Below, piece by piece: positions 30,940 through 43,027 of a DNA stretch of 64,000 nt (positions are counted from its first letter, which is position 1; each line of letters begins with the position of its first letter). The DNA is from Symbiodinium kawagutii (Eukaryota > Sar > Dinophyceae > Suessiales > Symbiodiniaceae), in assembly GCA_009767595.1 (NCBI GenBank), contig VSDK01012844.1:488121-552120 (forward strand). The letters run 5' to 3'. A program made the translations under genes and the position numbers. The notes beneath the pieces were generated by a model. That model was not told the DNA's origin. It saw only the letters and a list, made by a program, of their open reading frames with translations, and searched no databases.

Positions 30940-31340
30940 CCCAAGCCAATCCAAAAACCGAGCAATTTTTCCCGTAAATCGAGCCAGTCTTTGCCTAAAA
31001 CCGAGCCAGTCTTTCCCCAAAACCGAGCCAGTTTGTCCCCAAAGTCGGCGGCAGATTTTCCCAAAGTCTGTGGCTGATTTTCCCCAAGTCGGTCACGGTT
31101 TTCTCAAAAATCGGCGACGGGTTTCCCCAAAGCCGGTGACGGATTTCCTAAACTCGGAGACAGATTTCCCTAAAATCGGTGACAGATTTCCCTAAAATCG
31201 GTGAAGGCATTTCCCCAAAATCCGTGACAGCTTCCCTCAAAGTCGGTGGCTCATTTTCCCCAAAATTGGCGACGGCTTCCCCCAAAGTCAGCGCCTGATT
31301 TTCCCCCAAAACCGAACCAATTTATTGCCCAAAACCGGAG
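30940..31340. repeat. 28-30 bp minisatellite (CCCCAAAATCGGTGACGG-type)
   Basis: About 13 diverged copies of a unit containing TTTCCCCAAA(A/G)TCGG(T/C)GACGG, with related AACCGAGCCAGT words at both ends. It lies just upstream of the first recognised Piezo exon. Confidence 0.85.
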
Positions 31341-31678
31341 CCATTTTTTTCTTGAACAAAGCCAGTCTTCTCCTAAAACGTATTTTCTGTTGTTGCTACA
31401 ATTTAGGGAAAAGACAACAGAAAAACCAACTCAGTGATACGGGCGATCCGCATCTGGAACTGTTTCTTGGCTACTGACCACCTCCTCTCTTCATGTGTAA
31501 GCCACTGAGAGGTTACTGGCCACTTAATTAGATTTATTGAGATACACATATCACATCAAAAATCATGATCATGATCATGATGGAGATGGTGATGATGAAT
31601 CGCCTTTGTACATTTGGTACTAAAAGATTTGGATGATGATGAGCCAACATACATGTGCAGTGAAAAACGCCATAATGG

Positions 31679-31706
31679 ATCACGGAATGCACGGAATGCA
31701 CGGAAA
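31679..31706. repeat. 10-bp repeat ACGGAATGC, near-three copies
   Basis: CACGGAATGCACGGAATGCACGGAAATGG. Confidence 0.85.
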
Positions 31707-31779
31707 TGGGTTCAGACAGCGGGTGAAAGCCTTCCAGCCGAGCCATCATTCGACCCGATCCTTGAAGCAAACTTCCGAG

Positions 31780-31860
31780 GAGAAGATCTATTACTACTGT
31801 TTTATGGTGCATTACCTCATGCCCTTCCTGGATGACATCCGGGTCATCGTAGACTGGACT
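31780..31860 (+). CDS. Piezo exon with PF-x2-D-x6-W motif
   Basis: Twenty-seven codons, acceptor CGAG|GAGAAG, donor ACT|GTAGTC. PFLDDIRVIVDW is the family signature. Confidence 0.85.
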
Positions 31861-34800
31861 GTAGTCTCCTGGCGCAGCAGAGGTAGATTTGGCTGTGGGT
31901 TGCTCTGGGTATCTCTGGGTATCTCTGGTGCCAAGAATGTTTTTTTTTGGTAGAGATATATCGAGTCAATGCACAAACACCGACAGAATGAGTTTTATAG
32001 CTACAAGCGATCAAAATACCCAGGTACGGTTGGGATGTGATATGCCTATTGTTCATGATACTTAGAATTGATCCATGTCCAATCTCGAAGCGTGATTGGT
32101 AGATCTGATTTGCCAATGGCTTCGGCCGGTGTCATCCATCCATCATTGCTTCATTGGTCCATTGCTAACTTGTCATTGGAGTGTTCCCGCAGGGGTGTCC
32201 TCGAAGTTTAAGAAATGCTCCCTTGATGGTCATGTTGAGTTTTAAAAGTCCCAAGTGACAAACCTATCTTGGAGGAGTGTTCTTCTTTCTGTTGCCGAGC
32301 TACAGTGATTTCAAAGGGGACTTCCTTCTTCAAACCAAAATGGCTTCAGATGAATGCTGTTGGGCCGTCCATTGCCCACTTTGCAACTAGAACCTACAGC
32401 TGATCCCTTTGACGGAAAGATCATTTGTCCAGTTAGCATGCCACATATAGCGTCCAAGTGTTCAAACTTCAAGTCCAAGCGGGTTGGGGGGCAACCAACA
32501 CTATCCCCAACTTGAATTTGTGGGTGAATCTCCCTCGATAGTTTCAGAATACTGTGTTTGAATATCTCGATTGATAATTCCTTCCACCTCAATCCTGGCA
32601 CGCTCTACACCGTATTACATTCCGTACTAAAATGTATTGTACTGAACCTAGAAAGCCGGGGTGGATTGATAATTCTGCCACTATTGAAGAGCACTTTTCA
32701 CCCACGAACCGACCAGTAAAAGCCATCAACCATCATCAACCACAGCTTTGACGGTCCCGTGGAATTCTTTGCATTTGAGGTACCTACAAGCTTAGATCTG
32801 TGGATGTACTGGACAGCGGAGGGCAGGGCCTTGCCATGCCAATGGAAGGATGTTGGAGCAAGGGAGATCTCTTCACTACATCATACTGCTGCATGAGGAT
32901 GTCAGTTCGAGCAAGTTGCAACAAGTTGGAATGTTGACATTGGACCAACTGGGGAACTTACCAAAGAGCAGAGTGATAGGAAGCTTTTTGGTGGAACCAA
33001 TCCGTGGCATCTTTTGGAAAAGAGTCATTCACATGGCTTCAGCGGTTGGCTTCCAACAGAGCCTGCGGCAGTCCAGTTGCGAGCGACGGATGATTCACCA
33101 AACCTATGGGATGACTTGGGTCGAATTGGTTGCTGACCATTTTAGTACCAGGCTTCTCTTGGTGCGGCCTTACATACGATACATACGATGGAGCCATGGG
33201 TCAATCACCATAAGCTGCTGAACGGGGAAACATATCAATCAGTGGTTGTTCAATTCCTCAAGTAGGGTGGTTGTTGAACATTCCTCAATCAGTAGGGCAT
33301 CCAGAACAGCAGAGTTGGTTCGCAGTTACAACCTTGCTGGGGGTATTGAACAACTACAGGATCGGGGAGAACTGGTTCAAGTGCCCGTTTGGAGGTTGAC
33401 TTGTCGCTTCTGGTTGGTGTGCTAAGTTTATTGGTCCCCTCTACGGAGCTCACCAACAATCAATCTCCACGTTTGCTGGGACTTGTCGTTGAGGTTGTGA
33501 CTACTGGTGGCTGTGTTGACGGGTACAGAACCAATGGGATATCCACCTTTGATTCTGCTGACTCAATAGCTAGCAGGTGTCATAGCTCAAAAAAGGATGG
33601 TAAACCAACCAACAACGATTTGCCTTGGGGGTGATCAGTGGTTGATGGACCATGTAAGGCTGAGATTTGACAGGAGAGAAATCCAACAAACAGCAGCCCG
33701 CAACATCCACACCATGGGTATGTTCCGAAACGGTGGTGTCCCGAGTTGCTACCAAGAAGTATGAACACAGGAAAACTCTCACTGATTGGAGGTGCACCAT
33801 TCCTGGGCAACCTCAGGCCAAATTGATCAATTCCGCTCGCAGGAAAGTGGAAGATGCTCATACCGCTTTCTATCGATCCAGGCTCCGCTCGCCTCGAAGG
33901 TTGCCGCAGTGTCACCCTGGTTGTATCACAGCTGACCTTTGACCTGAACGCTTCAGACGTATTCTGAAAGACTGCAATGCATGAAGTGAACTTGGTGTTT
34001 CTATCCTATCTCAGGTCTATTGGCTAATACGAACCAACCAGCCAAACAAAGAATACCAAAAACACAGAACTTGCTGATTCACAGCTATCAAAATGAGTGA
34101 AAAAATCAAACGCAGCGTCTCTGCAAACTCTGGGTTGTTAACTTTGGGCAAGCACTCTGAATGATGCCTCACTGGGCTTTGTGGGTCATGAATGGTCATG
34201 ATTCGTATTACGTTGATTGGTTTATCAATTGTTCTGGTTGATTGACCGTCGAGGGTTTTCACTTGTAAACAATCGTGTCTCTTTAGCCACTGCGCCAAGT
34301 TCCGTGTTGTTTTCCACAAGGGCAATCATAACTGCGCAGGTGTGGTGACCCTGCAGATTCTAACGCAACTCCGTAGATGGAGGTACTCCCATGATTCTTG
34401 TTGGCGTACCCCACATTTTTTCAGAAAAACTTCTCCGACATTCGCAGCAACGGTTGCTTTAATGCGGATGCTTTTTGGATCATGTTTGTGCGGCAAGGTT
34501 TGTACCAAATAGATTTTAGCTATGTAGCCATATGAGTAAAATGGGTTCGTGATCCGTACGGGAAGAGGCATACTGTCCTTGGTTCTATTCTTGATCGCTA
34601 TCTTCAATGTTTCACCACGATTCAACATTTGTCATGATTGATTGTTATGACCTTAGATCAACCACTACCAAACTATTCGAAGCCACTATCAACCATCCCT
34701 CGCCATCGATCATTGGTCAACTATAGATATCGACCCGGAGTATCATCATTGCATCGGTAAGAAAAATGCAATAAACAATCCATTCCCCAAATTCAAAAAT

Positions 34801-37800
34801 GTGTCCTCCGCCAGGTATTCAATACGGACTTTGCATTTTGAAGCCATCAGAGGAAAAATGAAATGAAATTAAGCCTATTCTCAACCATGGTTATCAGCGT
34901 TGATAATGCATGAATATCAACATGAATATGAGTGATATCAACTTATGTAAATCAATACAATTCAAAAAACCATTGAAAACACATAGCCGTCTTTCAGGTG
35001 AAGATCTTGGGTACCTTTACCTACCCTTGTGTTCCTCGTGAATAGTAGTGACCCATGCTCATATTACATACTAGAATTGACATTTGGTGGTATATACCAT
35101 TATGAATGCATGTATTCATTCTAGCGATAAAATGCTTAGATACCGTACCACATAACGCGTTCGAGATGAATATCAACGGATACTGTACCACACTCATCCA
35201 TTGTACATATGCATGAATGTATAGTTTCAACAAACAGCAGTGCCTCAATACGTCCCCTGCTTCCAGGCACTTGATGTTTGTGCGCGGCCAGTCCTACTAT
35301 GCAGAGCGGCGAGATATGCTGGTGCCCGGGCTCTTGCCGAGCCATTGGTTGCTGCATGCTGTGGGGGTCTCAATGATAAAACTATGGTGATAAATGATGA
35401 TTAGTAGATCAATGATGGTTACTAGATTAGCAAAGTATGGCAGATATTGATTGACTATAGTCAATAATGTTTATAAATGCTTCGTGATGATTAATAAATT
35501 GCGGAAATGTCTCGTGGTAGACACAGACTAATCAATCGCCCCTAAGCCATAAAGAGCTTATTATCTACCATGAAATATGGATGTTTACACAGAAATTGGT
35601 AGAAAATCGACAGCAGTTTGTTGATGATGGCCATGAACCTTCAATATTGTTTTATGATGATTTATAGTTGCTCCACGTGCCACGTGGTTTTGAAATGATG
35701 GTCTCCAATCACTAGCGAAGAATGTCTGATATGTTTGATAGTGCTTGCTAGCCTGTCAGAATTTTGGAAAATGCTTGGGGCAACTAACTATGACCAACAA
35801 TCAATTGTTCCTAATGGTAATGAGCAAGTGCGTTTATCAAACTGGTTTACCACCAACAATATCCAGTAACAATTGACTTGTTTTCATTCGAGGAATACTG
35901 AATACTTCACCGAATCCTTACGACCTGATATACATGGGTCTATTATCCACAAGAGCCTACTCTGCGGAATAGCTTCTCTAAACCAATCAATCAGAATACT
36001 CAATTGTTTGCTTCATAGTCATGAATCATGGAATAGTGGTGGTACAGATCGTAGTCACATTCATGATTAAAGATATGATACTCTTCTTGAACAAAAACAG
36101 TGATGATCAGAATCAATAATTATTGTTGACCAAAGTTGGCCGTATAGAAGCCCGATAGTGATACTATCTGGCAAACTAACCTGGAAGCAAAACTGCCATA
36201 CTTATAATAATGCACCATTTATGGTGGTATACGGTATACATATTAATTATTTGTTAATTACAAGTAAGCCACCGTAAATGGTGGATCTTCCGCTTCTAAG
36301 TCAGTCGACCAGAGTGATAGATCATGATCCAACCTGTGCATCACTGGAACCAGCATGTCTCATCGTCTTCGCAGCGCGCCGCTCGCGCCGTTAGGAGAAG
36401 TTCTACAATGGCTGGGCGATTCTGTGTGCAGTGGTCTTGGCGACCTGGTCGTGGTTAATGGTGGGAATACAACTGCCTGGTAGTTGGGAGGGAGGCCAGG
36501 AGCCAGGGGTATCCTTATAGGCCCTTGGAAGGGAGGAGCGATTTGGAACTACCAGGAGTTTATAGTGGGTTGATAGTGGGGTAAAAGTGCTTAATCAATA
36601 GTGGAATACTGGGAATATTCCAAGTGATGTTAGACGGTAGTGGTTAACGGTGGGAATACAAATTGTCAAAAATCTGAGTCTAGGTTGCTTAAGGGCTTGA
36701 CAACAAGGGACCGTGGCTGATAGAATTCCTTTGATTGGTAGACCAATCATGGATTTGTAATTGTAGGTACTGGTTATATAAATTATCCATGGTTCCTGCA
36801 GTATGTATGAACGATCATTTGGTGGTTTCTCAAAATAGGGGTACCCCCAAATCATCCATTTTCAACCATGTACAGTAATAAACTAACCAGTTTTGAGGGT
36901 TCCCCATTTTGAGAAACCACCATTTGACCAGGCTGATGAGGTTTGAGGTGAATCAGCATGTCATTCAATCAGCATTGAAAATCACCTCCAGGGGTCATCC
37001 CCAGGATGGATGCCCCTCGTCCACGTTGAGCCTTACCATCATCGAATACCCAAAGGTCGTAGGCACCAAATTGGATCTCATTGCTGATAGCCTCAATGGT
37101 AGATACCTGGGATGTTCAGGGAAGTTCAAACACCGATAATCCTGAAGAAAATTATCTCACTGGCTTAAAACTTCAGCACCAGTCAGGCATGTTTTGAAGA
37201 AATTCAAAGGTTAAAAGATACAGCGTAGACCAGCGGATTTCATTTTGGTAGGTCCAGACATGGTGGTATCTACAAAGGTGACAAGGTGTAGGGATGGTTG
37301 GGACTGCTCCCGTTAAATCTCTACTGACAAAATACCTTCGGGGCATGGGATTGTGAACGAACTCATACCCCAATCATCCCCAAACCTGTTGATCCCTAGC
37401 CAATTCTGCATGGAGTTATGAAAGTGTTAGGGATGACCTCACTTAGAAGATAAGTGGAGAAGGTCCACACTGAGGGTAATCCGTGGATAGCTGGGAAGTA
37501 ATTATCCAACAACGGCAGAGATACAAGAAGGGTTTTGAAGGGCCAGTAAGCATTGATGCTAGTTGGCTCATAGTACGTGCTTTATGATGCTTAGCCGTTT
37601 AGCAAGGGCTAAGAACGGTTTGTGCTCAATGATGGAGGGAATACATCCGAGAATCATGGGTGTGCACCGCCAACTCGCATCGTTGATGCCGGATGAAGCT
37701 TTTGGGAGGTTATAGCAGATGTTTGATGATCACTTGGGAGCATCGCACTGGTTTTGGGGAGTTCTTTTTGTTTAGCAAAATCCGGCCAACAATAGTGAAT

Positions 37801-39360
37801 ACTTTGGAATAGACTAATTAACCACAACCAACTAATAAGTAGTAATGCGCTAGTTTCATGAGCCTACCAAGCCATTATCCCAAGCTTTGCGGCTGATCAG
37901 TTGTAGCTGGAGTCGTTTTTCATTGACTTTGTTGACAGTATCGACTCCTGGCTGGGGACACCAAGGGGAGTCTCGAAAGGGCTATGGAAGGACACCAGCA
38001 CGACTCGTGATGATCTTCTGGCAGGTGGTTCCATAGTGGATACTACCTTAATATGGCTATGGGTCAATATTAAGCATCAAGTTTATGGCTTATAATGACC
38101 AACCAAATCATAGGGAAAACAATGGTTAATGATGGGGAACCAGGGGTACAGGGTTCTGACCCATAGCCATATCATCCATCATTATCCATCCATCATCCCA
38201 TGGTCTTCATCCAAGCTAAGCGGAGAAGCACTCACCAATGCAACAGTTCTGCACTGAAAAGGCTGTGGGTCCAAACCCCTTACCCCTGGTTTTTCCCTCA
38301 TTATTGTTGGTCAATATCCCCCTTAATTGGTTGGTTAATTGCTTGACCATGCTTGACCCACAGCCGAAACAGTGAGTGAACTGCTCAGGTGATTCTGATG
38401 CCGATCATCGTCTTCTCCCCCTTTTCGCCTTTCCCCAACACAGCACCTTGGAAGCCTGAGCTGAGGATCGGTTCGGGCAAGCCCAGCACAACCAGAATCT
38501 TCCACTGATTGCATCCGGGAAACCCATGGGGGAGCAGGGCATTCACCGAAACGGATACCCAATGCTGCACCCAAAAGAAGATGTCACAAAAAACAGACAT
38601 GACATCATCGTTCTTTCTTGGGGGAGAGAAGTTGCTTTTTTGGGGCGTCTCAGTGTGTGTTTGTGTGTGTGTGCGTGTCACATAACATCGTCAAAAATAA
38701 CTCAACCAGAGAATAAACATCGTCAAAGACTCAACCAGATGGCCTCATAGCCAATTAATGAATCATTTCATAATCACATCACCCTATGCAGCATTGCATT
38801 TACTCAGTGTGTGTGTGTGTGTGTTTGTGGGTGTGTTTGTGTCTATGAAGGATCAACCCAAGATTCCTCACCATGTCTCATCTCTGCAACCTCAGTGGCG
38901 GCCACTTGCGATCTCCATGAATGCTGGTATGTGTGTTTCCATTTTGGCAAAGTATGAATAGCTTCAGCCAGACAAACCGCTCTGTGGGTGTTTCTCAAAA
39001 TGGGGGTACCCCCCAAATCATCCACGACTAATAACCATTTCGAGTAATAAGCCAACCATTTTGGGGTTACTCCCTGTTTAAGAAACACCCATATACCATG
39101 CAATGCTCATCAAACCTGTCAGTCATAGTAAGATCCAAATCGACGAAGACAGTGTTCAGACTATTCCAGACATGTTTGCTGTTATCATGTTTGCACTCCC
39201 TTGTAATGACACAAACTGTTTGCTATGATCGACACATCTTTACTGGCCGGTGGTTTTAAGCAGTTTTCTGGTATGAGCTGTAAACCACCAGCCGGGCACC
39301 CTTTCCAGCTCAGCAAGGTGTTGGTGGAACAAGCCAATTTGGTCTTGGGCATGACCATTG
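31780..39360 (+). CDS. Piezo-type mechanosensitive ion channel, C-terminal part (several exons)
   Basis: Piezo proteins form trimeric, stretch-activated cation channels. Six plus-strand exons are proposed. They give EKIYYYCFMVHYLMPFLDDI RVIVDWT, containing PFLDDIRVIVDW, which fits the family motif PF-x2-(E/D)-x6-W exactly. Then come VPTSLDLWMYWTAEGRAL (the TDTT-x-SL-x-x-W segment), HLMFVRGQSYYAERREKF, a transmembrane helix WAILCAVVLVILMPIIVFSP (the outer helix), PFPNTAPWKPELRI, and a probable start of the extracellular cap AGHPFQLSKV. Phases agree at every proposed junction. Donors are GT, GC, GA, GC and GT. Upstream blade repeats (normally about 1,500-2,000 residues) and the inner helix and C-terminal domain were not found. 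The N-terminal region may be outside the 3 kb available upstream, may be missing, or the gene may encode a short form. Confidence 0.82.
32780..32832 (+). CDS. Piezo exon (anchor-proximal)
   Basis: Encodes VPTSLDLWMYWTAEGRA plus two bases. Acceptor GAG|GTACCT. The donor CCTT|GCCATG is GC type and restores Leu with the next exon. Confidence 0.7.
34326..34628 (-). CDS. Unidentified 100-codon minus-strand ORF
   Basis: Begins MLNRGETLKIAIKNRTKDSM and lies antisense within a Piezo intron. After its stop the same frame is open again to about 34020. Composition is not repeat-like, so it may be a decayed insertion. No family recognised. Confidence 0.25.
   Translation of the reverse strand: MLNRGETLKIAIKNRTKDSMPLPVRITNPFYSYGYIAKIYLVQTLPHKHDPKSIRIKATVAANVGEVFLKKCGVRQQESWEYLHLRSCVRICRVTTPAQL
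35266..35311 (+). CDS. Piezo micro-exon (46 bp)
   Basis: Encodes HLMFVRGQSYYAERR after a T-rich/C-rich tract and CCAG|GCACTT. The donor CGA|GATATG is GA type and leads to EKFYNGW. Confidence 0.68.
36395..36439 (+). CDS. Piezo micro-exon (45 bp), start of outer helix
   Basis: Encodes EKFYNGWAILCAVVL. Acceptor TTAG|GAGAAG. The donor TTG|GCGACC is GC type; joined to VILMPIIVFSP it makes a 20-residue hydrophobic helix. Confidence 0.7.
36485..36562 (+). mobile_element. Family E inverted-repeat element
   Basis: GTTGGGAGGGAGGCCAGGAG ... CAGGGGTATCC ... GGAACTACCAGG. Near-identical opening at 63243. Confidence 0.7.
36821..36921. mobile_element. Family A inverted-repeat element (type copy)
   Basis: 101 bp with ends GGTGGTTTCTCAAAATAGGG and CCCCATTTTGAGAAACCACC. 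The interior contains TACCCCCAAATCATCCATTT and AATAAACTAACCAGTTTT. Confidence 0.9.
38054..38169 (+). mobile_element. Family D inverted-repeat element
   Basis: About 116 bp, ends TGGCTATGGGTCAATATTA and GGTTCTGACCCATAGCCA. Confidence 0.88.
38261..38365 (-). mobile_element. Family D inverted-repeat element (reverse copy)
   Basis: GGCTGTGGGTCCAAACCCCT ... TTGACCCACAGCC. It is in opposite orientation to the copy only 90 bases upstream. Confidence 0.85.
38389..38470 (+). CDS. Piezo exon, end of outer helix
   Basis: Encodes VILMPIIVFSPFSPFPNTAP WKPELRI. Resembles the W-x-P-L-x-(F/Y)-SSGNP-x-N-x-x-NP segment of protist and plant Piezo. Acceptor TCAG|GTGATT, donor ATCG|GTTCGG. Confidence 0.7.
38804..38841. 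repeat. (GT)n microsatellite
   Basis: TGTGTGTGTGTGTGTTTGTGGGTGTG; a shorter GT run is at 38650-38675. Confidence 0.9.
38985..39091. mobile_element. Family A inverted-repeat element
   Basis: GTGGGTGTTTCTCAAAATGG ... TGTTTAAGAAACACCCAT. Interior matches the type copy. Confidence 0.88.
39292..39360 (+). CDS. Piezo exon candidate, start of cap domain
   Basis: Follows CCAG|CCGGGC and continues the frame as AGHPFQLSKVLVEQANLVLG. Phase fits the previous exon. The 3' end is unknown and may extend to the N gap at 39394. Confidence 0.45.
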
Positions 39361-39393
39361 CCTCCTCCTGCACGGGCAGAGATCAACGGCAGT

Positions 39394-39410
39394 NNNNNNN
39401 NNNNNNNNNN
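39394..39410. other. Assembly gap (17 N)
   Basis: Run of N. It interrupts a plus-strand region that may be coding (Piezo cap). Confidence 1.
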
Positions 39411-40681
39411 GAAGAGCGGCGTAGTAGGAATGCCACTACTGTTTCTACGTTGCAATACGCAGTACTGTGTAGCAGTGGTTGTAGTTGCTGTTGCAGTAGT
39501 TGTTATCATATTTGCGTGGGGGTCCCTTTTGTTGCGGTATTTCTTTTTGGCCCAGCTGGTCAGTAAAGTTGCCCTGGAAGGACATTGAACTGGTGGCATG
39601 TATTGCAGTAACGATCCAGGCATTGAACCAGCCAACAGGGTAAATGATGATAGTGAGGCAGCTTGATGATTACAAATTTGCCTTTCACACCGCTTGTAAC
39701 TGGGCAGTGGTCACTGGCCAATGGTAGCCACTCATATGAAATGGGATGTTGTTGACAATTTCTTATGCAAAGAAGCTGGCACACCGGGGTTCAAATGTGT
39801 ATAGTGTATATTTCACACGTGCATATCGTATTCACCTATTCGGCTAAAAGTTGGGGTATTCATTGTATGACCTGGTTGTTGAGTTGATTCACTTACCAGA
39901 TGGGTGCCCCATTGCCGAAGGCACATCGCTCGGTCATCAGTTGATGTGCACTGGGTAAACATGGTGGTTCCAAGCCAAGCCATCCACAAGCTGTGAACAA
40001 GTTGGGGAAGCTGTTAGCAGCCCGGAAAAATGACCCTATATGATAGATTTGGGTGTACATTGAGCACACAGCATTGCTCAGCGTTTTGTGAACTTTTGAC
40101 ACGCTGTTGACATGCTGGAGTCGACAAGTTGGATGTCACCAGCAAGGTAGCAGCAACACTAGGGGCTGTGAGAATCAACAATGGTAGGATAAATTTACAG
40201 TAGGGGTTATTTGATATCACCGTGATCAACCCTCTTGGATGTGACTACTGGCTCGGAGCATCAATCATGACGGGGACATCACCCTGTTGATCTTGGGGTA
40301 ACGAAGCTGGGTCGATGAAACCAGCAATATGGATCTGGTGGTGCAGGATGCCGACTTGTTCGGAGGACCAACCCCACCGGACCCAAAGCACTCATGACGG
40401 AGATGAGCGCCTGGAGTGGTTGTTTGGAGTTGTGGGGTCAGCCTATCGTCGTCGTTGGTTCACCAGTGGATCTGATGTTTCACGATGGCTAGTGCTGCCA
40501 CAGTATTATGATTTTAAGTGTAAGAAGCATGTCGGAAGTAGACCATCCAACGACTTCGAAAGCCTCACCCATTTGTTGCTAGCATCATTTGCTTGTGGGT
40601 CAAGGGCGACTGTGCTCCTGTCAGTTCACATCCCATAAATGATAAGTTAAACTGCGCTGAGATGCGCGCCGATCCCCATTT

Positions 40682-40789
40682 GGTGGTTTCTCAAAATAGG
40701 GGTACACCCACTTATCAACCTTTCGTACACATTCCTATTCATCGACGCATCATTCCTGGAGTCCCCAAACTGGCTTGAGAAACCTCCAT
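40682..40789. mobile_element. Family A inverted-repeat element
   Basis: GGTGGTTTCTCAAAATAGGG ... TGGCTTGAGAAACCTCC. The 3' arm is diverged. Confidence 0.82.
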
Positions 40790-42946
40790 ATAGATCCATA
40801 TAGTAGTTTAGCCACCAGTGTTGGTGATCATCCCCTCTAAATCATCATGATCTCCTTCAAAAACCATGAAGAGACCATTGTTCTTGGTTCTCATCCCCTT
40901 TTTTATGCTTATCCTTAACCTCATTAAGGACCCCAAACTGGCTTTTGGCAATCCCCCCGAAGTGACTCGTTACGAAGTTCGACAAACGAATTGGACATGT
41001 TGAGTTTGTCGCGGCAGGTATGTTGAACTGGAGCTCTTCAATGCTCCTGCCATACAAATTCAGAGATCCTGGGCGGCAGGGCCTGGACATGGCGGTGGTT
41101 AGTGGTTCATGGCGCTAAGGGCGCCAGGGAGTAGGCCAAGTCAGTAAGAGATGGTTTGGTTGATGATTGGTTGATGGTTTGGTTGGTGGTTTGTTGATGG
41201 TTGGAGACCTCCCCAGGAAGCGAATGGTGATGCGATACGAATGGGGGTACTTCAAAATGGATTGAATGAGGGGCAGCCAACTTGTAGACTCCAGCAAACC
41301 TCATGATGCTAGTGGTTCTTTCACGCATGTATATTGCACTTCATTTTTGGCTTGTGGTTCCACTGGAACTAGCATCACGAAAAAGATTTTGCCAGGTTAT
41401 TTTGTTAAGCCACTCAATCCAGTGTCCATCCCCCTCCCCACACCAACACAGTGCAGCTTTCCTTCCAATATTTCCGGCACCACCAGGTGCAGTGTCTAAG
41501 TCTAAGTTGTATTGTTTGGATGTTCTTTGTTCTAGGGTGCTAGTATTGGCTGGAACTCTTTTGTGGTGGATCCCGAACTACTAATACTTAATGGGTGGCC
41601 CAAGGCATAAGTTGCTCACTGAGCCATTTCACAAACTAGTTCTACTATGGTTACTATGGACTACGTAGCTGACTGGTGACTTTACTGGTACAACACCATG
41701 ATTATCAGTTATCAGTTATCAGGTTTAAGTCATTAAACCTAAGTCATTGAACCTCAGTTTTGACCTCTTGTTTTTTAACTGTTCCTGGGGGAGTGCACAG
41801 AAGGTACCATTCTGGTGATCACCCAACTGTGACTGCCATGGGTTTTTCCTGCTCCGCAAGCTTCTCAGGATCCAATAACTCCGAAAAGGCCCAGTACTTG
41901 CAGTCCCATGGCTGCCACGAGTCGTGTTGTTGCTCCTGCGCCTTACATGTCCGAAGCGGAAAGGGCTTCTGGACAACCAGGGCTGCCGAAGTGCTGATAA
42001 GCATCAGGTTTTGTGATGAATTTGTGTGGGAGATCACCTGAAACTGAATCATCGACGGATGGTTTGAGAATCGGCGAGTTTATTGTTTATTAACCATTGA
42101 TGAAATGGTTTTGTAGTGATGGTTGTTAATGAATGGTTGAGGTCTTGAAGGCTTATTGTTCATGAATGATTAGATGATAGCGGATGAGTGGTTGATTCAC
42201 AATGAAATAATTGATGGTTCATTTTGGTTTTGTTGATGAGTTTGCAGAAACTCTTGCCTCATCCTGGAAATAACAGTGGAGAGCCTGAACAACCTTTGAC
42301 ATAGTCACTATATCATACAGCCATATCCATCATTATCCATCTATATCCTTGGAAACATGTTCCTCAACCATGTTCAAGCAAGATGGATATGAAGCAAGGA
42401 TATGAGCCAATTGGTTTGTTGGTTGATCCAACTCTTTTACCCCAGAAAGATTGGTACATCCAGTGCCGGTTTTGGTGCCCCACGATCTGTTGTACACAGC
42501 GCAGATCTTTCGTAGCGTGGGACAATCCGACCTGGACTGGCGCTGAGGGACAACCCGCGGGTCAACACAGACATCGACATTCAAGACATTCATTGGCCTT
42601 GGTTCTCTCAGGACTGGGAAGTGTTGCTAAGCTCGCAGCTAGGGCTTCGTTTCAGGTCTCATTAATGTGCCCTTGCTTGTGTTTCAATTGATTTTGTTTC
42701 CGAAAATCTGCTGTTCCATGATCAAGCAACCTGAACGTAAGCAGTGCTAAGCATTATGAACCTCAATTAACTATAACCTTTGTTAGCCAGCATTATCCAT
42801 TACCAACCTCAAAACCATTAATATCACCATACAACCATGAATATCAACCATTAATTACCTCAATTAACAACCATTGTCATCCATTTGGAATCCTTAGCAG
42901 CTTTCAGTTGCTTTTCTGATCCACGCACCGAAACGCCACGTTGCAG

Positions 42947-43027
42947 GAAGCCCTGCACGCCTCCCCCGCGATGTTGGAAGAGGTGCAAAACATCCTCTCC
43001 AAGGCGCGGTGCTTGCAGGAAAACCCG
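42947..43027 (+). CDS. Unassigned plus-strand exon candidate
   Basis: After TTGCAG|GAAGCC the frame reads EALHASPAMLEEVQNILSKA RCLQENPVE, GC-rich and helix-forming. Possible donors are CAG|GAAAAC or CCG|GTGGAA. Same strand as Piezo and RING-CH. The parent gene is unknown. Confidence 0.5.

Larger units (their letters stand above)
28476..31779. other. Divergent spacer between the minus-strand and plus-strand gene blocks
   Basis: Left of here recognised genes are on the minus strand, right of here on the plus strand. The spacer contains CAT and ATC trinucleotide arrays, an integrase relic, a small AT-rich ORF and a 28-30 bp minisatellite. Transcription would be expected to start outwards from such a spacer, but no promoter motif can be shown. 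Confidence 0.55.

Noticed and set aside
33580..33942. Overlapping 90-110 codon ORFs on both strands near 33.7 kb
   Set aside because: Neither shows a family motif or plausible splice sites. They lie in a Piezo intron.
39411..39588. Val/Ala-rich plus-strand ORF after the N gap as a Piezo transmembrane helix
   Set aside because: Hydrophobic (VVVIIFAWGSLLL), but it includes GTTGTAGTTGC repeats, and no splice phase can be set because of the adjacent gap.
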